64,000 nucleotides of DNA from Prevotella sp. (lineage in GTDB: Bacteria; Bacteroidota; Bacteroidia; Bacteroidales; Bacteroidaceae): the NCBI GenBank assembly GCA_017428055.1, contig JAFRRN010000099.1, positions 30,623 through 94,622 on the forward strand, in the 5' to 3' direction. The notes below the pieces were generated by a model. That model saw nothing but the letters and a program-made list of their open reading frames with translations, was not told where the DNA came from and searched no databases. The position numbers were made by a program, and so were the translations under genes. Below, piece after piece: positions 19,475-28,500 of this stretch; position 1 is the first letter of the stretch; the number at the start of each line of letters is the position of its first letter.

Positions 19475-21664
19475 TTAACGGTTGATGAATTTCTTTCCGT
19501 TTTGGATGAGGATGCCCTTGGTGGTGGGAGAAACGCGCTGTCCTGCGAGGTTGTAGACAGGGGCATTGGCGTTGTCGCTGTCCTCTTCGGCGATGTTGCG
19601 GATGGCATTTGTCTCTAACCAGCGCGGGTCACCCGTCTTGGCTGCTAACTGTGCCTCGCCTGTCGGTGTGAAGTCGCCATTTGCAGGGTCTTTCAAAGCG
19701 GGGTCGGTGGTGATGGCGGTGCCGCTGTTGTCATAGTTGCCCGTGTCTTCTGCCGCACCGTTAAACCAATAGGTGTTGTTGGCGAAAGTGGCAGTAGGTT
19801 GGTCTCCACGGCTACCGAGGTAACGGCGAGCCACCTGGCCATTACCGCAGTCAACGAAGATGTTGTTGGTCATCGTCCAATTGGAGGTGTTTCGTCCAGC
19901 GAATCCGTTGTAGTTACCCCATTGTCCTGCCTTGGCAACGTTGTAGAAAGTGCAACTCTCGTAGTTGATGCTGTTGCTCTCGAAGCCGGCACGGTCGGCA
20001 CGTCCGGCGTTGTTGTAGCGCACGAAGTAGTCCTGGTCGGTACCCTTGCTGCTGATGGTGGTGTTCTTGATAGTCAGGTTGTTGGCGAATCCCTGTGCGA
20101 AGTAGATGGCGGTCTTCTTGTCGGCAGCCTTGTTGTTGAGGGAGATGACGCAATTGTCGATCAACACGTTGGCGGCACAATACTTCACGTTGTTGTCGTA
20201 GATGATCTGTGGAACGTCGGTAATGTTGCAGTTGATGAGCTGGATGTCGTTGATGAAGTAATATTCGCCAGTACCCAAGGACGAAGCAAGCGGCTCGGCG
20301 TTCAATGACACGAGAGCGTCGGAGATGGCACTTGCGTCGATATCCACATTCTTCAGGATGATGTTGCTGTTAGGAGCGAAGGTGGCACCAGCCTCCATCT
20401 TGATCTTCGCATTGCTGCCTTCGGGGGCTGCGATGGTGAGGTTTGCCTTGTTGATGGGCGCATTCATGATGTATTCCTCGCCGCCGTTCAGGTTGACGAT
20501 GGTCTGTCCGTTGTCGGTAGCGGTGGCAGCAACGATCTCGTTGAGGTTGTTTCCTTGTGGCTGAGGCTCGTCGCCCGTGGTGAAGTCAAATCCACCGAAT
20601 CCCACCTGTGAACTGTCTTGGAAGAGCCAATAGCTCTTGCCGCCTTCCACGCGGAAGGTAATCCATCCCCAGAATGCTTGGTTTCCTGTGGAGAGAACGT
20701 ATTTGCGGGTCTCTGCGAGGGCATCGCATTCCTCTTTCTTGGCCGTGAGCTGCTCCTCTGTATATGGGGCATCGGTGCCGGCGGCTGCTGCCTCTTGGTT
20801 TGCTTTCAGCATGTTATAGTAACTGCTGTAGATGTAGTCGTTGTGGATAGAGTCAATTTGCTCGGGGGTGAAGAAGATTTGGTACTGCTCATAGATGGGG
20901 TTTCCTTGGTTGTCCACCTTTTGCTCGCCAGTCTCAGGGTCTATGGCAGGAGTGGTGTAATTGGCTTTCTTTCCGTTGACATAGCCTTCTGCCGTGAGGG
21001 GTACGGCTTGCTTTGTCACATCGTCGATGACGTAGGTGTTACGGTTTCCCTTGTTGGCCCAAACCAGCACCTTCAACGTTCCGTCCACTTTTGGGGTGAA
21101 CTTGTAGTAAAGACCTACGAGTGGCATGGTTTGCATACCGGGCTTGTAGTATTCGTACTGAGCCCTATAGGTGCCAGTGGCAGCACCGTCGCGGTACACT
21201 TCCTCGCAAAACATCTTCACGTAGGGGTTTCCCGTACCCATGACGAAGTAGAGCTTCGTGCCGTTGGCATCGTTGATGTCGAGTTTGTTGTTACCATTTT
21301 TCCAGGAGATGGGATTCCAAGAACCCACGGATGCAATCTCATACGTGTGGGCCTCCTCGTCAATGACAGTTCCTGGAACAAGGTCTTGACCGATGTTCAG
21401 CGTGGGGTCGTCGGGGTCGATCTTGTTGGCAATGGTTGCTCCACCTACTGCCTCCAATGTCATGTTGGCGGTGTTGATGGTGGCGATGGACTTTCCATCC
21501 ACGATGTTGGTGGCGTTTCCGCTCTCATCGATGATGGCAGCGAACTCTGGTGCCAGTGTGATGGTCCCATCCGCTGCCACGTTGATGGGCTTGTAACTTT
21601 CAGTCTGCGCATTGGCTCCCATAGTGGTGAGTGCAACGGCAATTAAGGTAAAAATTTTCTTCAT
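19475..21664 (-). CDS. Secreted right-handed beta-helix protein (DUF4957/DUF5123-like)
   Basis: A 729-residue exported protein with signal peptide MKKIFTLIAVALTTMGANAQ. Residues about 60-350 are a beta-rich domain repeated in several Prevotella secreted proteins. Residues about 370-640 show a parallel beta-helix pattern (NIILKNVDIDAS, then INDIQLINCNITD, then FANNLTIKNTTIS, then SNWTMTNNIFVDCG) with the DUF5123-type end NNTYWFNG. The C-terminal tail (YNLAGQRVSPTTKGILIQNG) is a sorting-signal-like tail. Proteins of this build often sit with pectin systems and resemble pectate lyases without a clear catalytic site. Binding or lyase function is not established here. Confidence 0.75.
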   Translation of the reverse strand: MKKIFTLIAVALTTMGANAQTESYKPINVAADGTITLAPEFAAIIDESGNATNIVDGKSIATINTANMTLEAVGGATIANKIDPDDPTLNIGQDLVPGTVIDEEAHTYEIASVGSWNPISWKNGNNKLDINDANGTKLYFVMGTGNPYVKMFCEEVYRDGAATGTYRAQYEYYKPGMQTMPLVGLYYKFTPKVDGTLKVLVWANKGNRNTYVIDDVTKQAVPLTAEGYVNGKKANYTTPAIDPETGEQKVDNQGNPIYEQYQIFFTPEQIDSIHNDYIYSSYYNMLKANQEAAAAGTDAPYTEEQLTAKKEECDALAETRKYVLSTGNQAFWGWITFRVEGGKSYWLFQDSSQVGFGGFDFTTGDEPQPQGNNLNEIVAATATDNGQTIVNLNGGEEYIMNAPINKANLTIAAPEGSNAKIKMEAGATFAPNSNIILKNVDIDASAISDALVSLNAEPLASSLGTGEYYFINDIQLINCNITDVPQIIYDNNVKYCAANVLIDNCVISLNNKAADKKTAIYFAQGFANNLTIKNTTISSKGTDQDYFVRYNNAGRADRAGFESNSINYESCTFYNVAKAGQWGNYNGFAGRNTSNWTMTNNIFVDCGNGQVARRYLGSRGDQPTATFANNTYWFNGAAEDTGNYDNSGTAITTDPALKDPANGDFTPTGEAQLAAKTGDPRWLETNAIRNIAEEDSDNANAPVYNLAGQRVSPTTKGILIQNGKKFINR

Positions 21665-21841
21665 AAGCTTATAAATTTGTTATTAGTATGTTAGTTTGCA
21701 TAAAAATGAGTCGTTTGAAAAGCGATTCAAAGGTACGCATTTCGTATGAATGATGTGAAAATATTTGAAATGTTTATAAATTATTAACGCAATACATGTA
21801 TAAATGATAGGTGAAAAATGGAAATGTGTGGAATATTTGTG

Positions 21842-21849
21842 TATCTTTG
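21842..21849 (+). promoter_or_regulatory. -7 box (TATCTTTG) for flavodoxin gene
   Basis: TATCTTTG fits the TAnnTTTG consensus and lies 31 nt before the ATG at 21881. The -33 element is weak. Confidence 0.5.
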
Positions 21850-21880
21850 TAGGCGTTTAACAAATAATCATATTGTATTT

Positions 21881-22711
21881 ATGAAGACTTTTAAATGGAT
21901 GTTGGCCATTGTGGCCGTGGTATTGGTAGCCGTTTCCTGCGGCTCCAAGCAAGAGAAGCCCAAGGTGCTTGTTGTCTATTATTCACAAACATCGAACACC
22001 AGGAACGTGGCGCAAGAGATAGCCACCCGCCTCGGTGCAGACATGGAGGAGATAGTTCCCGTCAATCCATACGACGGCGATTTCCAAGCCACGATAGACC
22101 GTTGCATGGAGGAGCGTGAGGAAGGCATCACTCCTGAGATAAAACCCATCTCTGCCGACCTCGCCAAGTATGATGTGGTGTTCATCGGCTACCCCGTTTG
22201 GTTCGGCACATTCGCCCCTCCAGTGGCGGCTTTTTTAGACAAGGTTGACTTGAGTGGCAAGAAAGTTGTCCCGTTCTGCACCTTTGGCAGCGGCGGATTG
22301 GAGTCAAGTGTGAAGGCCTTAGCGGAGAAACAGCCAAAGGCAGATATCCTTTCTGGCTATGGAGTGCGGGCGGCACGTATCGCCGCCGTGCCCAAGGAGG
22401 TTGACGCTTTCTTGAAAGAGGGTGGTTTCATTGAGGGTGAATTTACTCCATTAGAGGCATTCCCGGAGCAACATGAGGCGAGTGAAGAGGAATCTGCCAT
22501 CTTTGATGCAGCCGTAAAGGACTATCAAATGATTCATGCCAAGGCCAAGAGTGTCGCCTCGCGCGCTATCCCAGATGGCAAGGAATACCTCTTTACAGCC
22601 GTGGATCTCCCACGGGAGGGGACCCCACAAATGCCCTCGGCAGGGGAGATGCAGGTATATGTGACCGTCGTGGAGGGTGCTGCTCCCGTATTTACCAAAG
22701 TGGTTAGGTAA
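21881..22711 (+). CDS. Flavodoxin-like lipoprotein
   Basis: A 276-residue protein with a lipoprotein signal (MKTFKWMLAIVAVVLVAVSC; lipobox VAVSC). It is followed by a flavodoxin fold: LVVYYSQTSNTRNVAQEIA is the FMN phosphate loop, then FIGYPVWFGTFAPP and FGSGGLESSV. Residues about 190-276 are an extra C-terminal part of unknown fold. Envelope-anchored flavodoxins in Bacteroidales probably serve electron transfer or quinone/redox protection outside the cytoplasm; this is inference. The ATG at 21881 is chosen because it places the signal peptide correctly. The gene stands alone between a promoter and a terminator. Confidence 0.88.
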   Translation: MKTFKWMLAIVAVVLVAVSCGSKQEKPKVLVVYYSQTSNTRNVAQEIATRLGADMEEIVPVNPYDGDFQATIDRCMEEREEGITPEIKPISADLAKYDVVFIGYPVWFGTFAPPVAAFLDKVDLSGKKVVPFCTFGSGGLESSVKALAEKQPKADILSGYGVRAARIAAVPKEVDAFLKEGGFIEGEFTPLEAFPEQHEASEEESAIFDAAVKDYQMIHAKAKSVASRAIPDGKEYLFTAVDLPREGTPQMPSAGEMQVYVTVVEGAAPVFTKVVR

Positions 22712-22757
22712 TTGGACGGCATGATAGATTGTTATCGATTTTGTTACTCCAAGTGAA

Positions 22758-22796
22758 AATGTCCCGAATGGCCAATGGTTATTCGGGACATTGTTT
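22758..22796. terminator. Bidirectional intrinsic terminator
   Basis: Perfect 12-bp arms AATGTCCCGAAT (22758-22769) and ATTCGGGACATT (22781-22792). It ends the flavodoxin transcript and, on the other strand, the six-enzyme operon. Confidence 0.8.
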
Positions 22797-22844
22797 GTGA
22801 TGACCAACACAATGGATAGTAATAAGGTTATGAGGATTGGCCAA

Positions 22845-25553
22845 TCATTGTTGAATTCCGAAGTCTTGTTGTTGTTTCTCCACCTCTTCCAAGACCTTGC
22901 GTCGCTCTTCCTCGGAGAGGGATTCGAGGACGGAAGGGGTGTAGGTAGGGTTGGCTTTTTGGATGGAGTAGGTGGAAGAAGAGGATTCCTTGTGGCACGT
23001 TTTGTATTCGTAGGGAATGCTTGTTATCGTCAACGTGTCCAGGGTAGGGGTGTGGACTCCTTGGACGGTTGGGCGGGCGATGATGCGGATTGTGCCAGGC
23101 TGGTGGGTGCTACGGATGAGTACGGGGGCGGAACCCCATTCCGTGACACGTGGGTTGGCCATGATGGATGCGTCGCCGATGATGCTTCCCTCGCCCTCCA
23201 CCGTGAAGGTGACATGCTCCAAGGCGTTGCGACGGATGTTGCCGTTGTCGTCGGTGACTTCCGCCACCACCACGATGAAGTCGCTGCCATCAGCCACCAA
23301 GGGCTTGCCCATCTCGTCGGCATGGAGGCGGATCTTGGTGCTTCGCCGTGCCGGCATCTTCTTTTCCGAGCAAACCACTTGCCCATTCTTGATTCCCTCT
23401 GCCACGAAAGACACTTTCTGCCAATTGCGTTGGGTGTAGCTGAAGGTACGGGCTTGCCAGAAGTCCCAGAAGTCCTTGAACACCACGGGGGCATTGGGAG
23501 TGCCATCCTTTTGGTGTATGACGGGGTGTGTCACGGTCTTCTCGCCCTCGAATGCCGTCAAGCGGACGCTGTCGCAGTTGCTGAAGACCACCACGTCTTT
23601 ATTAGAATATTGTGTCATCTCATGTGCAATGAACACCATGGGTGGGTCGGCGACCTGTGAGCGAAACATCTCGAAGGCGTATTTCTTCTGACGGAAGGCA
23701 TCATAGATGCCGCCAAGGTAGGGGTCGGGATGATAGCCGCGCTGGTGGTCGAAGGGATGCCACTGACACCCGCCGATGAATTGTCGTTGCCCACGGTACA
23801 TCATGCCATACGTTTCCGCCAACGACAACGCCGCCGTGAGCATTGCTTGCTCGCCCCAGGAGCGGGCGGCGCGGTTGATGGCATTATGGGCATACCAGTC
23901 GTCCACATATTCTCCCCACTCACGGGTGAACACGCATTTGCCGTTGGCGTAATTATTGGGGAGTTTAGGAGTTTGGGAGTTTGGGAGTTTAGACATTAGC
24001 ATGTTGTTTTGAGGACTATTGTCTGAACTCCTGGACTCCTGAACTCCTGAACTCCTCACAGGGATATTATCCGCCCAATCATAAAGGACATCGTAGTTTT
24101 CTTTCACACCTTCAGAATTTAAGTCGGCGGCTGCCACGGGGCGGTTGGGGTAGGGGAATTCTTCCTGCGTAATCTTCAACGCTTGCAAGGCGAAGTCCTG
24201 TGGGTAGCGGGTCTCGTTGAGAATCGGCTCCCACATCAACACGCAGGGGTGGTTGCGGTCGCGCCGGATGATGTCGCGCGTGTTTTGATGTACCATCTCA
24301 CCCCACTTCGGGTCTTTGTTCCAATATTGCCAACCAGGGGTAGGGACAATGACGAACAGTCCCAATTCGTCGCAAGCGTCCATGAATGACGGGTCTTGGG
24401 GATAATGGGCGGCACGGATAATCGTCATACCAGCGTCTTTCAATCGCTTGGCATCGCGCCATTGCTGGCTGTTGGGCAACGCATTTCCCACGTAGGCAAA
24501 GTCTTGGTGGCGGTTGCCACCTATCAATTGATGGTATGGCTTGCCATTCAACCAAAAGCCATCCATGCCCCGAAACTCCGCCTTGCGTATGCCCATGCGT
24601 ACCATTCCGCCATCGACAACCTGTTTTCCATTCATCACCCGTATTTCCACTTGGTATAGATACGGGTCTTCGGGCGACCACAAGTGCGGTTTCTTGATTG
24701 AAGAATGAAGGTTGAAGATAGAAGTTTGCTTTATGGACTTGGTCTGTCGAAGGGTTTTGATGACCTTCCCGTCAGCATCCATGATATGGGCGATGACCGT
24801 TGTCTTTTCACTATTGTCTGAACTCCTGAACTCCTGAACTCCTAAACTCCTCTCAATCTCGACATCCACAAACACATCCGCGCTCTTCTCGCTGATATGG
24901 TCGTAATGGAGGAAGATGCCTCCGCCCGCCACTTCGCCGCGCTCGATGGCATCGGTGATGTGGATGGGCGACTTGCCGATGAGCCAAACGTCACGATACA
25001 TGCCACCATGATAGGCGAAATCGAGTTGCGTCTGTTTCTTTCCCGGTGGATAATCCTTGTCGTCGCTGTTGTCTGCCATGACGGCAATCAGGCATTCGTC
25101 GCCCGCCTTGACACCCTCTTTAGACAGGTCGATGGTGATGGGGAGGTAGCCGCCGAGATGCTCTTTCACCAGCTTACCATTGACATACACCTTCTGCTTG
25201 CCCATGATCGCCTCGAAATGCACGGTGATGGTCTTCCCTTTTAGGTCAGACGGAACGGTGAAATGCTTGCGATACCAGCAGATGCCTTGGTAATTGCGCC
25301 CGCCGCTTGCCTCCGATGGCACCAACATCACGGTGTGTGGTGCGCAGACGACTTCCCATGCCGCATCGTCAAAGCCAACGGTCTCCCCGTCTTTCACATC
25401 TCCGAGGTGGAAACGCCATCCGTCGTTGAAGTTATAGATGATGCGCCCGCTGTCGTTCAATGGATATAGTCCTGCCACGGACGTGCCTTGTGCGAGGGTG
25501 TTGGTGATTGCCGATAGGCAAAGAAACAGGGTCAATGGAAACAGCTTGTTCAT
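22845..25553 (-). CDS. Secreted GH2 glycoside hydrolase with internal repeat insertions
   Basis: A 902-residue exported enzyme, last gene of the operon. The start is ATG 25553 (MNKLFPLTLFLCLSAITNTL signal); an in-frame TTG 15 nt upstream is discounted. A sugar-binding jelly roll (WYRKHFTVPSDLKG) and an immunoglobulin-like domain precede the GH2 barrel. The acid/base is the E of VLMWEPILNE near residue 447 and the likely nucleophile is in TREWGEYVDDW near 543. C-terminal beta domains follow. Family members include beta-galactosidases, glucuronidases and galacturonidases; in a rhamnogalacturonan-II context a uronidase is plausible. Repeat-derived peptides are inserted near residues 233-247, 278-287 and 499-532 without breaking the frame. 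The last lies between the two catalytic residues. Confidence 0.9.
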   Translation of the reverse strand: MNKLFPLTLFLCLSAITNTLAQGTSVAGLYPLNDSGRIIYNFNDGWRFHLGDVKDGETVGFDDAAWEVVCAPHTVMLVPSEASGGRNYQGICWYRKHFTVPSDLKGKTITVHFEAIMGKQKVYVNGKLVKEHLGGYLPITIDLSKEGVKAGDECLIAVMADNSDDKDYPPGKKQTQLDFAYHGGMYRDVWLIGKSPIHITDAIERGEVAGGGIFLHYDHISEKSADVFVDVEIERSLGVQEFRSSDNSEKTTVIAHIMDADGKVIKTLRQTKSIKQTSIFNLHSSIKKPHLWSPEDPYLYQVEIRVMNGKQVVDGGMVRMGIRKAEFRGMDGFWLNGKPYHQLIGGNRHQDFAYVGNALPNSQQWRDAKRLKDAGMTIIRAAHYPQDPSFMDACDELGLFVIVPTPGWQYWNKDPKWGEMVHQNTRDIIRRDRNHPCVLMWEPILNETRYPQDFALQALKITQEEFPYPNRPVAAADLNSEGVKENYDVLYDWADNIPVRSSGVQESRSSDNSPQNNMLMSKLPNSQTPKLPNNYANGKCVFTREWGEYVDDWYAHNAINRAARSWGEQAMLTAALSLAETYGMMYRGQRQFIGGCQWHPFDHQRGYHPDPYLGGIYDAFRQKKYAFEMFRSQVADPPMVFIAHEMTQYSNKDVVVFSNCDSVRLTAFEGEKTVTHPVIHQKDGTPNAPVVFKDFWDFWQARTFSYTQRNWQKVSFVAEGIKNGQVVCSEKKMPARRSTKIRLHADEMGKPLVADGSDFIVVVAEVTDDNGNIRRNALEHVTFTVEGEGSIIGDASIMANPRVTEWGSAPVLIRSTHQPGTIRIIARPTVQGVHTPTLDTLTITSIPYEYKTCHKESSSSTYSIQKANPTYTPSVLESLSEEERRKVLEEVEKQQQDFGIQQ
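23957..24057. repeat. Inverted pair of 8-bp tandem arrays inside GH2 gene
   Basis: The left arm 23957-23993 is about four units of GAGTTTAG/GAGTTTGG. The right arm 24019-24056 is about four units of the reverse type (GAACTCCT, GGACTCCT). The arms can pair around a 25-nt centre. It is translated in frame as SGVQESRSSDNS and MSKLPNSQTPKLPNN. Because the unit is 8 bp, gain or loss of one unit would shift the frame. Confidence 0.8.
24691..24720. repeat. Short GAAGAATGAAG-type repeat inside GH2 gene
   Basis: The sequence attgaagaatgaaggttgaag resembles the 7-bp arrays at 34801-34907. It is translated as FNLHSSIKK, close to the FILHSSFFK encoded by the other element. Confidence 0.55.
24811..24853. 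repeat. Second 8-bp tandem array inside GH2 gene
   Basis: It begins ctattgtctgaactcc and contains about four 8-bp units, nearly identical to 24016-24056 in the same orientation. It is translated as LGVQEFRSSDNS. Confidence 0.8.
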
Positions 25554-25564
25554 GGGTTTGTTGG

Positions 25565-28500
25565 TCAAGGTATCAGTTCAACATGTTTCACTCGTTGCCT
25601 TCGCCAGGTGTAGACCACATGGATGTGGCCGTCTCGGCTTTGGATAATCGAAGGATAGGAATATTGATGGATGGGACTGTCTTCCAAGGTAATCCAATGT
25701 TCCCAATTCGTTCCATCGACGCTCTTGAGAATGGAAAGGGGAGTGCGGACACCTTTCTCCTTGTCGGGTTCGATAGGCCAGTCGTTGCAAATCAGCGCAT
25801 AACCACCCTCCTTGAGGCTTACGGCATCGATGCCGCTATTGTTGTTGGGCGTTTCGATGAATTGCAACTTGCTCCATGTCTCGCCATTGTCATTGCTAAA
25901 GGTGACACCAATGTGGCGACTGCGGGTGCGACAGAGAGCTTCCAATCGCCCATCGGGCAGCACGATGATGGTAGGCTGGATGGCCTTGATGCCCTGTTCC
26001 GCCTCCACGAATGCCGTGCGCTTCCACGTCTTGCCCATATCGTCGCTATACTCGAAGTATAGTTTCCACCCGTCGCGCTCGTCGCTGGTGGGCGAGATGA
26101 GGCGACCGTTGTTGAGGATGGGCTTGTTCTTGATGGGTCCATAGATGGTGTCGGGCAGTTGTTCGCGCTTTCCCCATGTATTCCCACCGTCCTTGGAACG
26201 CACCATCCAGCCTTTCCATCCCGCCACGTTCACGCCAATCTTGAAGTAGATACGCAACTCGCCGTCGGGCATCTCGTAGATGACGGGATTCCAACATGCC
26301 TCGCGATAGTCGGGAGAGAACACGCCGTCTGCCGCCATCTGCGGGGCTGTCCACGCCGTCTTGCCCTTGGGCTTTCGGCTAACCCATATACAGACATCGG
26401 GATTCCGCTCTTTCGTACCCCCGAAATAGGTGGCAACGAGGTCGCCTTTCTTAGTCTCCAAGATGCTGGCAGAGTGACATTCGGGGAACGATGCTTGTTT
26501 GTAAAGGAACTCATCGACCACCACTTGAGGACCACGTTGGGGTAGTGTTGCCTCGAAATCGTATTCCCCCGAGCCGATTTCCTTTTTCTCGTTGTTGGCG
26601 AGGCATACGGTGGCGGTGGTGTTGGCGGGCACTTCCACGTGCCATAACAACTTTCCGTTTTCCTTTTTCCATCGACTGGTGATTGTTCCATAGATGGATT
26701 GATAGGAAGCGTCGATATCGTCTATCTCGTCAACTGAGAAATCGGGCTTGAGGAGGATGTGCTTGAAACCGTCTTTTGCACTATTGATGCCGGCAATGTC
26801 CTCGTAAATCCACGAGAGCAGGTCGCCCAAGAGCATCACGTGGTTGCCGCTGTTCATCTTGGGACTTGCCGTGTCGCCGTTCCACAATTCCCAAATGGTG
26901 GTTGCCCCATGCTCTGCCATATATCCCCAACTGGGGTATTTCTTGTTGGTGGCAAGTAGCCAGGCGATGTCTGTCCGCCCCATGTCGGTAAGGGCATGCA
27001 TGAGCCATCCGATGCCGATGACGCCACAGGAGACCGTCCCGTTGTTCTTCGTGATGATGTTGGTGATGATGTTTTTCTCGATTTGTTCCTTGACGTAAGG
27101 GTCGTCTATCATCCCAAAGGCGTATGGAAGGATGTTGGCGGTCACGGTGTTGTTGCCATAGAAGGTGCTGTCGGGATAGAGCAGATGTCCCGGCACGGTG
27201 GATGTACCGCGCTTGATGGTCAGGAATTGTTTATTGAAAGCCTCCTTCGTCAATGTCGCCTCTTGCTCAAAATAGTTGGCATCATCCGTCAAGCCTTGGA
27301 TGTTGGCAAACCTTTTCATCATGTTGCACACATAATAATAGTATGCGGTGGATATGAGTGTGCCGTCCGTCTTACGGGCTGGGTCTTCGCTATGTATCAG
27401 TTTCTCATTCTCTGGGGGGACGCACCAGTCGCCGTAACGGTCTTTCTCGATCAGCCCATTCTTTTGGTATTGGTGCTTGAGATGTTCCATCCACCGTTTT
27501 ACGTTGGCGTAATACTTCCTCATCGGTGCTTGGTCGCCATATTGCCTCATCAACATGTCGAGCGAGAAGGGCAAGGCGGCGGGCCATGTCACATTGTCGG
27601 AGTAATAGTTCCAATAGGCTGGAGACACGTCGGGAATGCACCCGTCCTCGCGCTGCGCCTCCACGATGTCGCGCATCCACTTGCCATAAAGGGTGTTGTT
27701 GTCGAAGAGGAATGCCTCGCCATAGCATCCGCGTGTGCGGTCACCTAACCATGGTTGGCGCTCGTCGCGCTGGGGACAGTCGATGGGCATCCCCTTGTAG
27801 TTGGCTAACACGCCCCATAGAGCATTATGATACACCTTATTTAATATAGTGTCACTCGTCGAGAAGGATCCCGTCCTTGTCATCTCATCGCTGACGACCT
27901 CGCCAAGGAAGTCCTCTACCGTGGCGTTTTTCAATCCTGAAATCTCCGCATAGCGGAAACCGTGGTAAACGAAAGTGGGATGCCACCATGTATTTTGCTC
28001 CTGTCCATTGGCATAATAGCGGTCGGTACTTTGCGCATGGCGGAAATTCTCCACCCAGATATTACCCGTGGAATCGAGTCGTTCCGCGAAGCGAACCACC
28101 ACGGAGTCGCCGACTTGCAACGCCGACATGCGGACTTTAAGCCATCCCGCTATGTTTTGTCCCATGTCTATGATGAGCTTGTCCCCTTTCTTGGTCAGGC
28201 TTTTGGGTGGCAATTGCTCCAATACTTTCATGTTGGGAGTCATCGCGCCTCGCAACACGCCTTGTGGGATGGCGGTGCGTTCAGCATTCTGCCAGGGGGA
28301 GTCGTCATATCCCACGACCGTCCAGTTGGCAAACGCCTTCCTGGCATCATACGTCTCCCCGTCGTATTCATTGTTGGAACGAATGGCACCGTCGGGATTG
28401 ATTTTCCACTTCTCGTCGGTGACAATGGTTGTTCGAGAGCCGTCGGAGAATTGGATGATGAGGTTTAATCGCAACGTGGGATAGCCGAAACGAGTGATTT

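Noticed and set aside
20618-21646. 342-codon plus-strand frame opposite the beta-helix gene
   Set aside because: Composition (Val/Gly/Asp rich, no motif) is that of an antisense shadow of the secreted protein gene.
23957-24057. Possible CRISPR-like array because of regularly repeated units
   Set aside because: Units are 8 bp with no spacers, lie inside an open enzyme gene and there are no cas genes.
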